This document shows, piece after piece, positions 43,159-51,480 of a stretch of DNA of 64,000 nucleotides (position 1 is the first letter of the stretch; each line of letters starts with the position of its first letter). This DNA is from Halalkalibacter sp. APA_J-10(15) (GTDB lineage Bacteria; Bacillota; Bacilli; Bacillales; Bacillaceae_D). The notes under the pieces were generated by a model. That model saw nothing but the letters and a program-made list of their open reading frames with translations. It was not told the origin of the DNA and did not search any database. The translations under genes were made by a program, and so were the position numbers. The stretch covers positions 1 through 64,000 of the forward strand of contig NZ_JALKEV010000014.1 of NCBI RefSeq assembly GCF_023017105.1. Reading direction: 5' to 3'.

Positions 43159-46100
43159 ATGCAACGAGCAAAGAAACGGATGAGGAATGGTGTCATTTTA
43201 CTACTGGTCATAGCATTAGTGACGTTTGACTTTGGAACAGCTGCTCATGCTGTTACGAGCGAGGAGGGAGGCGTTACGTTTAAAACGCAAGACGGTGGTG
43301 TTTTTGACGGGATGCCACTATTTGATGGGAATCCAGATCATCTAGATGAGTTTGTAGATGCTTATTTTGATTATACGGGTCTTGAAGGACCGGCTGTCTA
43401 TGCAACAGGCTCTCGAAATCATTATACATTACAGCGTGGTGAAAATGCTGGAAATGTTATTCCTGGTGCATTATCAGCTGCTGATAATGTTCAAGGCGTC
43501 TCAACGGACTTCCCCGCACTTGTTTCGATGGGACAAACATGGAATAAGGATTTATTAGCTGATATCGGGCAGGTTATTGGTAATGAAAAGATTAGTACTC
43601 TTAAGGTTGAACAAGGAAAGTCAAATATTCATGGTGGAGAGGAAGCTTCTCCGACAGTAGCCTTTACCGTCGTGAGTGATATGACGATTAATCCTTTAAG
43701 TGGCCGCTTTGATGAAGGGTTTTCTGAAGATGCTTATATGGCAGCCGCGATGGTCGATCATATGGCTGCTGGTCTTGGTGGAACGGACTTATCTGAAAGT
43801 GACGATGGCTTTTGGATGCGAGCAGCAGTAGGGACTAAGCACTTCTCAGTGTACAATGCGCAATGGTTTCGACAAACTGCTAATAATAGTGCGAGCGCAC
43901 GGTCTATATTCGAATATCAAACACGTAGTCCTTTGAAAGCGCTTAGCTCAGGTGCGATTTCAGGTGCAATGACTTCATTCGGAAGAACGAACGGTATTCC
44001 GAATATACTGTCTCCTTATCAAATCCATGCGAACAGTTATGCAAAATATGGGATGTATAGCTCACCAGATTTCAATGGAGATGCTCATATATTTGGAGAA
44101 GGGTCAATGGGGAATGGATATGATACGAAATATGCAATTGATCGCAAACATGGGAACGCTCTCATTATATTAGCCCAAGCTAATGCAGGTCGACCTGGTC
44201 CTAGTGTTGAAGCTGGTTTGGAAGATGTTCTTGCTCTTGTTGATGCTGTTGAAGAAGGGTTATATGGACTTACAGAAGAGGATTTAATTGAAGCTGCGCG
44301 ATCGCATATGAATCAGCTTGTTCGTGTAGGCGTTTTTAATGAAGTAGATGAGAACGGAATTCCAAAATATTATCCATTTGCTTCTGATGCTAAGGATGTT
44401 TCAGATTCAATCTCTGATTATCATGATTCCTATCATCAAGAAGTTGCTTTGAAAGCCGCACGAGAAAGTATTGTATTATTGAAAAATGACGGTGTTCTGC
44501 CACTAAGTAAAGAGGACAACGCAGCTGTTTCTGGAGTTTATGCAGATGCTAGGTTTAAAACGACATATTCTGTAAATCATACTCCGGAAATTGAACATTC
44601 TGGTCAATCCCCATTGCTATCTATTATAAATAGAATAGGTAGAGATCAAGTATCTTTTGAGACTGGAGCACCTATTATAAGCTTCACTTCGGCTTTAAAT
44701 GGACAGAACGTTATGGTTGATGAGAATATAGAAGACCTTTCTGAAGGCGGAGGGCTTATTACAAAAGAAGAACTAGATGAAGATGGAGATGCTCATTTAT
44801 TTGAATTATATGATTGGGGACAGGATGGGTACAGTTTACAGTCATTAGTTAATGGACGTTGGGTGACGTCTCCAAATGAGAGTGGACAAGCTGTAGAAAA
44901 TACAGATGGAACACTTCTTAATTTAACTAATAATGACTGGGATTTAGCTGAGATGGATGGGGACACGAGTGTCATTCCACCTAGGTTACGTCTTGAAGAA
45001 AATGATGATCAAACTTTCTCAATGATTGCAAATGGTTATCGTACAGGATTTGGGGGAGATTTCACAAATTGGTATTATGCAAATGGACGTTTTGTTACAA
45101 CATCTGATGATCAAACTCTAGTTGCATCTGAAACATTAGGTCATACTGAAAACGCTACAAATCGAGGAGATAACGTTAAGTTTGAAAAAACAATTGTACA
45201 AGAAACGGGAGAAAAAGCAGTCGATCGTGCAACAGAAGATGATTATGCGATTGTCTTCATAGGAGCGATTCCGCGCCATAGTGCGGGAGAAGGTTATGAT
45301 CGCTCAACTCTTAATATGGGGCACGTAGATTATGAGTTAGTTGAAAAAGTGTCTGCAGCATTTGCTGATGAAGGGAAAGAAACGATTGTTGTTGTGAATT
45401 CAAGCTTCCCTGTTAATATGGATGAGATTCAGAATAATCCAAATGTATCAGCAATTGTCTATCAGCCTTATGGAGGGCAATATGATGCCTATGCTCTAGC
45501 GGATGTTTTGTACGGTGATTACGCTCCGACTGGACGATTGGCCTCTACTTGGTATAAGGATATGTCTTCTTTTCCAGAGTTAAACCAATATTCAATACCT
45601 GAAGGGAATACGACCGATTCATTAAGTACAATTGATCCACGGTATTCGATTGATATGACAAATGCTGATCCGATTGAATCAAAGCTAACATATATGTATA
45701 CGGATGCTCCTTTAACATATGAGTTTGGCTATGGTCTCTCATACAGTGAGTTTGAATATAGTAACTTTGCTGTTCCTTCTCAAGTGAGTGGGGAAGAGCC
45801 ATTCGATGTAACGGTAAATGTTCGAAATACAGGTGATGTGAAAACGTCAGAGGTGATTCAGCTTTACATTAAAAATAATGAGTCAGCTTATGGTGACTAT
45901 GCACCTCAAAAGCAGCTTGTCGCTTTTGAAAAAGTTGAAGTAACTCCTGGTGAGACAGCACAAGTGACGTTAACGATAGATCCTAAAGATTTTGCTATTT
46001 GGGATGTGAATATTGGCGACTTTATTGTGGAAAAAGGCTCATATACATTAATGGTTGGTCAGTCCTCAGAAAGCATAAAAGACTCTCAAACTGTACAAGT

Positions 46101-47310
46101 TGAAGGAGACTCAGTAGCCACTCTAGGTGCAGATCATTTTAACGTATTTGATCATTCTTTTGCTGCACACGAAGTTATTTACCATGAAGTATCAAAAGAT
46201 CGTACAGCTAAGCATTTAAAGGAGAATAAAGTCGTAGGTAGCTATCATGCTGTACGGTCTAAACAGGAAGGGTCTTGGGTGGCGATTCCAAACGTTGATT
46301 TGGCACAAATTGAAGAAGTGACAGCAAGTGTTGCTTCGAATGTAAATAGTGGTTCCATAACGTTACATGCGGGTTCGCAAAACGGTGAGGAAATTGCGAG
46401 AATGGATGTACCAATGACAGATCCTGTATCTTATACAGCTGAAAATACGGAAGTTGAGGTCGTGGAGTTAGGATATGTCGATGTCACATCGGATGTTTCT
46501 GAAAGTATATCAGGTATACATGACCTGTATGTCGTGTTTCATGAAGCAGATCTAAGGATCGACTCATTATCTTGGATTTACTCTCATGACAACGGAGATA
46601 AGCCTGGAAATGGGGACAAGCCGGATGAAGGGGATAAGCCTGGAGATGGAGACAAACCAGACGACGAAGATAGTCCTGGAGATGATGAAAAGGATTTAGA
46701 ATTAAAAATAGGTCAAAAAACCAGTGTTGTGGCTGGGGAGACGTATACAGTTGAAGGCAGTAAAGTCACACTTACAATGTCAGTTGATTTACCAACTGGT
46801 ACGATGTTAACGATTTTAGAAAAAGACGTAGAAGAGACAAACTATGAAGGATTAGCTCTTGTAGGAGATATTTTCTCATTTATCTTTGAATTTGAAGAGG
46901 GCGCCACTGAGACTACGGAGCACTACACACTAACAATGGGCTATGAAGAGAGCACCGATAGTGAAGAAGTAGCGATTTATTATTACGACGAAGAGGATGA
47001 ACAGTGGCAGAAGCGTGGAGGAGACGTAGATAAGACTAATCAGGTCCTCGCATTGTCTGTTCCTCACTTCTCATCCTATGGTGTTTTCATTGAGTTAGAA
47101 GATACTCAAAGCTCTGGTGGTGAAGAAGAGGAAGTAGAAGATAGTGAAAAAGATACGCCCCCTCCTAAACAGGGAGATGATGACACATCAGGTTCATTGC
47201 CAAGTACATTTTCAAGTCTGTATAACTATTTATTAGCAGGTATGCTATTACTTGTAATAGGATTAGTAGTTGTTGTTTGGCAAAGAAGAAAAAGGTTAAT
47301 AGAAAAATAA
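43159..47310 (+). CDS. Secreted GH3 beta-glycosidase with CBM6-like module and LPxTx wall anchor
   Basis: A 1383-aa secreted protein. Signal peptide near residues 1-32. The GH3 N-domain includes GTKHFS and the region GMYSSPDFNG, where the nucleophile Asp is expected; the C-domain has the acid/base-type motif GEGYDRSTL. A fibronectin-III-like domain follows (FDVTVNVRNTGDVKTSEVIQ), then a CBM6-like module (near residues 1000-1135). Next come a GDKPGNGDKPDEG-type acidic linker and a further beta domain. The C-terminus is LPSTF, a hydrophobic helix and a WQRRKR tail. GH3 enzymes cleave beta-linked oligosaccharides. LPSTF is a non-canonical sorting motif, and no sortase is in the window. ATG 43159 follows GGGGAG. 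Confidence 0.88.
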   Translation: MQRAKKRMRNGVILLLVIALVTFDFGTAAHAVTSEEGGVTFKTQDGGVFDGMPLFDGNPDHLDEFVDAYFDYTGLEGPAVYATGSRNHYTLQRGENAGNVIPGALSAADNVQGVSTDFPALVSMGQTWNKDLLADIGQVIGNEKISTLKVEQGKSNIHGGEEASPTVAFTVVSDMTINPLSGRFDEGFSEDAYMAAAMVDHMAAGLGGTDLSESDDGFWMRAAVGTKHFSVYNAQWFRQTANNSASARSIFEYQTRSPLKALSSGAISGAMTSFGRTNGIPNILSPYQIHANSYAKYGMYSSPDFNGDAHIFGEGSMGNGYDTKYAIDRKHGNALIILAQANAGRPGPSVEAGLEDVLALVDAVEEGLYGLTEEDLIEAARSHMNQLVRVGVFNEVDENGIPKYYPFASDAKDVSDSISDYHDSYHQEVALKAARESIVLLKNDGVLPLSKEDNAAVSGVYADARFKTTYSVNHTPEIEHSGQSPLLSIINRIGRDQVSFETGAPIISFTSALNGQNVMVDENIEDLSEGGGLITKEELDEDGDAHLFELYDWGQDGYSLQSLVNGRWVTSPNESGQAVENTDGTLLNLTNNDWDLAEMDGDTSVIPPRLRLEENDDQTFSMIANGYRTGFGGDFTNWYYANGRFVTTSDDQTLVASETLGHTENATNRGDNVKFEKTIVQETGEKAVDRATEDDYAIVFIGAIPRHSAGEGYDRSTLNMGHVDYELVEKVSAAFADEGKETIVVVNSSFPVNMDEIQNNPNVSAIVYQPYGGQYDAYALADVLYGDYAPTGRLASTWYKDMSSFPELNQYSIPEGNTTDSLSTIDPRYSIDMTNADPIESKLTYMYTDAPLTYEFGYGLSYSEFEYSNFAVPSQVSGEEPFDVTVNVRNTGDVKTSEVIQLYIKNNESAYGDYAPQKQLVAFEKVEVTPGETAQVTLTIDPKDFAIWDVNIGDFIVEKGSYTLMVGQSSESIKDSQTVQVEGDSVATLGADHFNVFDHSFAAHEVIYHEVSKDRTAKHLKENKVVGSYHAVRSKQEGSWVAIPNVDLAQIEEVTASVASNVNSGSITLHAGSQNGEEIARMDVPMTDPVSYTAENTEVEVVELGYVDVTSDVSESISGIHDLYVVFHEADLRIDSLSWIYSHDNGDKPGNGDKPDEGDKPGDGDKPDDEDSPGDDEKDLELKIGQKTSVVAGETYTVEGSKVTLTMSVDLPTGTMLTILEKDVEETNYEGLALVGDIFSFIFEFEEGATETTEHYTLTMGYEESTDSEEVAIYYYDEEDEQWQKRGGDVDKTNQVLALSVPHFSSYGVFIELEDTQSSGGEEEEVEDSEKDTPPPKQGDDDTSGSLPSTFSSLYNYLLAGMLLLVIGLVVVVWQRRKRLIEK

Positions 47311-47323
47311 AGGAGAACGATTA

Positions 47324-47358
47324 AACACCTTTGAGAGTCATTTCTCAAAGGTGTTTTT
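47324..47358 (+). terminator. Terminator after GH3 gene
   Basis: Perfect 13-bp stem AACACCTTTGAGA (47324-47336) with TCTCAAAGGTGTT, followed by a T6 run. It sits directly after the GH3 stop codon. Confidence 0.9.
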
Positions 47359-47459
47359 TACGTTGTTTTGTCTTAAAATAGCTTTTAAATTCAGACGGTC
47401 TGTATATGAATCCGTTTGATTGTACATAAGTGGAAGCAGCTACATTTAAGGTAGCGGGA

Positions 47460-47780
47460 TTAACTAGAGGAAGTCTTTACGGCTTTGATTTCATATTTAT
47501 TAACTTCAACATTCAGTATATATTCTGGTTTTGGTTGATCTTTTTTTGCTTTATGGCCAGCAATATGAGCATCGCTCTTTTCCCAGTTTTTCCAAGCTTC
47601 TTCCGATTGCCAATGAACGAGGACCATCACTTCTTCCTCGCCGCGTCTTATTTTCTTGACCATGACTTTAAGGTCAATGAAGCCTTCTTGTTGTTCAATT
47701 ATTCCTGGTTTTCTAAATTGCTCAACGATCGTTTGAGAGTGTCCTTCTGCTATCGTTAATTTTCGAACTTGTACAAACAT
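47460..47780 (-). CDS. hmoA: Heme-degrading monooxygenase, HmoA-like
   Basis: A 106-aa ABM-fold protein. It matches Bacillus HmoA: FVQVRKLTIAEG start, FRKPGIIEQQEGFIDLKVMVKKIRRGEEEV, then WQSEEAWKNWEKSDAHIAGHKAKK. The WKNWEKSDAHI segment holds residues that line the heme pocket in this family. It breaks down heme to release iron. ATG 47780 has GGGGAGG eight bases upstream; an upstream extension is out of register with this. A promoter with a Fur-like site lies about 115-140 bp upstream. Confidence 0.9.
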   Translation of the reverse strand: MFVQVRKLTIAEGHSQTIVEQFRKPGIIEQQEGFIDLKVMVKKIRRGEEEVMVLVHWQSEEAWKNWEKSDAHIAGHKAKKDQPKPEYILNVEVNKYEIKAVKTSSS

Positions 47781-47892
47781 ATGTATTGCCTCCCCAGCGG
47801 TTATTGTATGGATCGAACTAGATTCTTGTAAATGATTTAGACTGACCACTACAATTTAATTAGTTACATTAATTGTGACCATCTCAATGCCC

Positions 47893-47921
47893 ATTATATC
47901 AATAATGATAATCAGTTTCAA
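47893..47921 (-). promoter_or_regulatory. hmoA promoter with overlapping Fur box
   Basis: On the minus strand, TTGAAA (complement 47916-47921), 17 bp, TATAAT (complement 47893-47898) form a good SigA promoter. A 15-bp sequence at 47906-47920, TGATAATCAGTTTCA, matches the Fur 7-1-7 consensus at 13 of 15 positions and covers the -35 and spacer. Confidence 0.75.
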
Positions 47922-48060
47922 TAAAAGAGTTTATAGAAGAAATATTTTTTCACAAGTATGTTTATTTCGTGAACGGCAGTAAACTTCTTTTCTTTTTTCA
48001 TGTCATTTTGATATAGTAATATCTATAGATTGACGATTACCATAATAGATGAGGTGAACG

Positions 48061-48492
48061 ATGAAAAGGATATCGATAAGTAGTGAGAATCTTCTGTTTT
48101 GTGCATGGGGGATTTCATTGATCGCTACAGCTGGTAGTTTATATTTCTCTGAAATTGTCGGTTACATCCCTTGTGATCTATGCTGGTATCAACGGATTTT
48201 AATGTATCCTATGGTCATTATTTTAGGTGTAGCTGTTATTAAGAGAGACTTGAACCAAGCACTGTGTTCAGCTTTGTTTTCAGGAATAGGGATGTTTGTG
48301 GCATTGTATCAGTATGTGCTACAAAAAGTTCCTTCAATGAATGAGTTAGATTCATGCGGTATAGTGCCTTGTTCAGCACAGTATATAAATTGGTTTGGTT
48401 TTGTAACGATTCCGTTTTTAGCGCTTATTGCGTTCATTTTAATTTTTGTCATAAGTATCACGATTTTAATTCGAGTAAGGAGATCTAAATAA
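48061..48492 (+). CDS. bdbC: Disulfide-bond formation protein, BdbC/DsbB family
   Basis: A 143-aa membrane protein with four helices and two redox loops. The first holds CDLCWYQR, and the second has Cys residues in DSCGIVPCSAQ. DsbB-type proteins reoxidise a thioredoxin-like partner and pass electrons to quinone. The next gene, one base later, encodes a membrane-tethered thioredoxin-fold protein, a likely functional partner. GAGGTG precedes the ATG. Confidence 0.9.
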   Translation: MKRISISSENLLFCAWGISLIATAGSLYFSEIVGYIPCDLCWYQRILMYPMVIILGVAVIKRDLNQALCSALFSGIGMFVALYQYVLQKVPSMNELDSCGIVPCSAQYINWFGFVTIPFLALIAFILIFVISITILIRVRRSK

Positions 48493-48493
48493 A

Positions 48494-48964
48494 ATGAAAA
48501 AAGTTATTATTTTCTTTGTCGTCATCATTGTTTTATTCGGTGCATTAGCGATTGTTAACCATTTCTCAACAAGTCAAAAAGTAGAAGGGAATCCATTTGG
48601 GAAATCAAGCTTGAACCCTGCTACGGTGAAACAATTGGATGATCCGAACTATCAAAATATTATCCTTCCTGAAGAGCTTGAAGCGTCATTAAATTCAGAG
48701 GAGAATCTGACAATTTATTTTTATCAACCGACTTGCCCAGCATGTGTGGAGATATCTCCTGTTATCGTACCGATGGCTGATGAAATGGGAATTGATATGA
48801 AGCTATACAATCTTGTTGAATTTGAGTCTGGCTGGGCCGAGTATGACATTTCGTCAACACCTACTATTGTTCACTTTGAAAATGGAGAAGAAGTAGGACG
48901 GGTTGGGCTATTAGAAGATGAGCAATATGAAATGTGGTTTGATCAAATTGCCCAAACTCAATAA
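48494..48964 (+). CDS. Membrane-anchored thioredoxin-family protein
   Basis: A 156-aa protein. One N-terminal membrane helix (VIIFFVVIIVLFGALAIVNHF) anchors it outside the membrane. The thioredoxin fold has the CPAC active site in YFYQPTCPACVEI and the cis-Pro loop SSTPTIVHF. It lies one base after the bdbC gene, so the two form a disulfide relay. CPAC is between the oxidising CPHC and reducing CGPC types, so direction is not certain. Confidence 0.88.
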   Translation: MKKVIIFFVVIIVLFGALAIVNHFSTSQKVEGNPFGKSSLNPATVKQLDDPNYQNIILPEELEASLNSEENLTIYFYQPTCPACVEISPVIVPMADEMGIDMKLYNLVEFESGWAEYDISSTPTIVHFENGEEVGRVGLLEDEQYEMWFDQIAQTQ

Positions 48965-48966
48965 TG

Positions 48967-49009
48967 AAAAAGGCTACTAATGAGTGAACAATTTATTAGT
49001 AGCCTTTTT
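48967..49009 (+). terminator. Terminator after thioredoxin gene
   Basis: AAAAAGGCTACTAAT (48967-48981) pairs perfectly with its complement at 48995-49009, ending in TTTTTT. It closes the bdbC operon. Confidence 0.9.
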
Positions 49010-49122
49010 TCTTCATATCACGTAAATAAAAGGTTTGAAAGAAGGCAATATTGGGTAAAAGAATTAAACAATCCATTTTAATATTGTGAAAAAATTCACT
49101 TGATTTTGTAGGAGGGACTATT

Positions 49123-49425
49123 ATGAGAGATCGATTAAAGAAAGGTTTAGCACTAGGAATTGGATTGGCTGTTGCTAGTAAGGAGCAAATCGAAAAAACA
49201 GTTGATGAATTAGTGAAGAAAGGGGAATTGAGTCAGCAGGAATCAAAGGAATATATGGATGAGCTCTGGAAGAAGGCTGAAGAGACGAAAGGGGAGTTAG
49301 ATGCGAAACTCCAGGAAAAAATTAAGCATGTTTTGGCTGATTTAAATGTGGCGACAAAGGCTGAAGTAAAAGTGCTTGAGCAACGTATTCGGGAATTAGA
49401 AGAAAAGATAAATACACAGGGTTGA
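49123..49425 (+). CDS. Phasin-family/coiled-coil protein
   Basis: A 100-aa helical protein. GLALGIGLAVASKEQIEKTVDELVKKGELSQQESKEYMDEL and the C-terminal AEVKVLEQRIRELEEKI heptads match the phasin/poly-hydroxyalkanoate-regulator family. A phasin-like gene next to an ABC1/UbiB kinase is a recurring pairing in Bacilli. The 33-bp gap suggests an operon. GGAGGG precedes the ATG. In this setting it may act in membrane-lipid or quinone biology rather than PHA granules; no PHA synthase is in the window. Confidence 0.78.
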   Translation: MRDRLKKGLALGIGLAVASKEQIEKTVDELVKKGELSQQESKEYMDELWKKAEETKGELDAKLQEKIKHVLADLNVATKAEVKVLEQRIRELEEKINTQG

Positions 49426-49458
49426 GCATAATAGAAATGTGGATGAAAGGAGGGGGTT

Positions 49459-51138
49459 CTGATTTTTGAGAAACGAGTCAGGCATTTAAAACGCTATCGA
49501 GAAATTGCTGCAGCCTTTTCAAGAAATGGATTTGGCTTCATCGTAAAGGATTTAGGCCTTCATGATCTCGTTTCATTGCCAAAACGGTGGTCAATGAAAG
49601 ACAAAAAGGAAGGTACGCATTCTACAGGAGAGCGAATTCGAAAATTTTTGGAAGAGCTTGGTCCAACTTTTGTGAAGATGGGGCAGCTTGCTAGTACGAG
49701 GCCAGACTTAATTCCGACTGATATCATTCGCGAATTAACGAAGCTTCAAGATGAGGTACCTCCTTTTTCATCAGAGGAAGTATACGAAATAATTGAATCT
49801 GAGTTAGGAAGTTCGATGTCGGAGTTATTTAGAGAGTTTCATTCCGAGCCATTAGGTTCTGCATCAATTGGTCAAGTTCATGAAGCGCTTTTACATACAG
49901 GTGAACGAGTAGCCGTTAAAGTACAGCGACCTCATATTAATCAATTAGTGCATACGGATTTGGAAATCTTACACGAACTTGTTGAAATCGCTGATCATCG
50001 TTTGGGGTGGGCGGCGAAATATCGCTTAAAAGAGGTTGTGGAAGAATTTTCACAAGCATTAATTGCTGAGTTAGATTATCGACGTGAAGGGAGAAATGGA
50101 GAGCGCATTGCCCGACAGTTTGAAGGTGATCATACGGTACATATTCCATGTGTCTATTGGGATTATACGACGAAAAAGGTTTTAACGATGGAGTTTGTAG
50201 AAGGAGTCAAACTTAATCACTTAGAGGCGTTACGTGAGCATGGCTATGATACAAAGCTATTAGCCGAACGGGTGACACGTTCCATTTTACAGCAAATCTT
50301 ACTAGAAGGATTCTTCCATGGTGACCCTCATCCAGGGAATATTTATGCGTTGCATGATAATGTTGTGGCATTTATGGATTTTGGCATGGTTGGGAGACTA
50401 ACGTCGGAGATGAAACAGCATTTTGCAACGTTAATGATTGCAATGATGAGGCAACGAACGGATGGGGTCATTAAAGCGATCACTGAAATGGGGATTGTTC
50501 CTGATCATATTGATATGGAAGAATTACGAGCGGATGTCGAAGAATTACGTGATGAGTATTATGATGTTCCATTTAGTCAGATTCATTTAGGTGAAGCTGT
50601 TCATAAGCTCTTTCGAATTGCACATGCTCACCGGATCCAAATACCAACAAACTTAACGCTTGTAGGTAAAGCGTTGCTGACGTTAGAAGGAATGATTGAA
50701 AAGCTTGATCCTGAATTAAGTATCGTAAAGGTTGCCGAACCATTTGGTCGCGAGTTGTTAAAGCAACGCTACCATCCGAAGCAAATGGCAGAGCAAGTGT
50801 ATGATCAGTGGCAGGATTTTAGGAAAGCCATGTCGAACATTCCACAAAATGTCGAACAGCTTACATCAATAACAAAAAAAGGACATATTCCTATCGAAGT
50901 GACGATGCCAAAGTTGGATATGTTCTTGAAGAAGATGGATCGAATTAGTAATCGTCTCTCTTTTAGTATTGTTCTCCTATCCTTTAGCATTATCATGGTT
51001 GGTCTTATAATTGGGTCCGCATTAGGCGGGCAAGCTTCCCTGTTATGGAATGTACCTGCAGTGGAAATTGGATTTATAGTAGCCATTTTAATGTTTGTTT
51101 GGTTATTGTTTTCCATTTTTCGATCTGGTCGTTTTTGA
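49459..51138 (+). CDS. ABC1/UbiB-family atypical kinase
   Basis: A 559-aa membrane protein if translation starts at CTG 49459 (or ATT 49462). The N-terminal KRYREIAAAFSRNGFGFIV block is conserved in UbiB/AarF proteins and precedes the KxGQ motif VKMGQLAS. Further motifs are AVKVQRP (nucleotide-binding Lys), HGDPHPGN (catalytic loop) and AFMDFGMVGR. Two C-terminal membrane helices end the protein. A strong AAAGGAGG (49446-49453) is correctly spaced for CTG or ATT, while the first standard codon (TTG 49576) would delete conserved residues and has no ribosome binding site. ADCK/UbiB proteins support quinone biosynthesis. Confidence 0.82.
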   Translation: MIFEKRVRHLKRYREIAAAFSRNGFGFIVKDLGLHDLVSLPKRWSMKDKKEGTHSTGERIRKFLEELGPTFVKMGQLASTRPDLIPTDIIRELTKLQDEVPPFSSEEVYEIIESELGSSMSELFREFHSEPLGSASIGQVHEALLHTGERVAVKVQRPHINQLVHTDLEILHELVEIADHRLGWAAKYRLKEVVEEFSQALIAELDYRREGRNGERIARQFEGDHTVHIPCVYWDYTTKKVLTMEFVEGVKLNHLEALREHGYDTKLLAERVTRSILQQILLEGFFHGDPHPGNIYALHDNVVAFMDFGMVGRLTSEMKQHFATLMIAMMRQRTDGVIKAITEMGIVPDHIDMEELRADVEELRDEYYDVPFSQIHLGEAVHKLFRIAHAHRIQIPTNLTLVGKALLTLEGMIEKLDPELSIVKVAEPFGRELLKQRYHPKQMAEQVYDQWQDFRKAMSNIPQNVEQLTSITKKGHIPIEVTMPKLDMFLKKMDRISNRLSFSIVLLSFSIIMVGLIIGSALGGQASLLWNVPAVEIGFIVAILMFVWLLFSIFRSGRF

Positions 51139-51162
51139 ATAAGTTGCTAGATTCTAATTATG

Positions 51163-51197
51163 AGGAACTAAAAAGCAAATTAGCTCATATAGTTCCT
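51163..51197 (+). terminator. Terminator after UbiB-like gene
   Basis: AGGAACTA (51163-51170) pairs with TAGTTCCT (51190-51197), followed by TTTCTTT. Confidence 0.7.
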
Positions 51198-51230
51198 TTT
51201 CTTTGTCGATAAGTGACACGATATATATAT

Positions 51231-51258
51231 AAGACTACTATGTAATATTAGTAGTCTT
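51231..51258 (+). terminator. Second terminator-like hairpin before catabolic cluster
   Basis: AAGACTACTA (51231-51240) pairs with TAGTAGTCTT (51249-51258), followed by TTTTTT. With the preceding hairpin it gives tandem insulation of the catabolic operon. From there to 51480 I see only AT-rich sequence and an ATTATCGATAAT palindrome at 51358-51369 as a possible regulator site. Confidence 0.7.
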
Positions 51259-51480
51259 TTTTTTGTGTCTAAAGGTCAGGGTATTTTAAGCAAAAATCAC
51301 TTGTTCAGGTAGATAAACTAACAACAAGGTAGAAATAATCTGACGAAAAACTTTAAAATTATCGATAATCCACAAAATATAAATTTGTTGCTGTGAGAAT
51401 ACACCAATTACTCTGTTATTTTGGGGTGCTAACATGGTGTCATAACAAAAAAACAACTCACAAAAACAGAGGTGGAGCAA

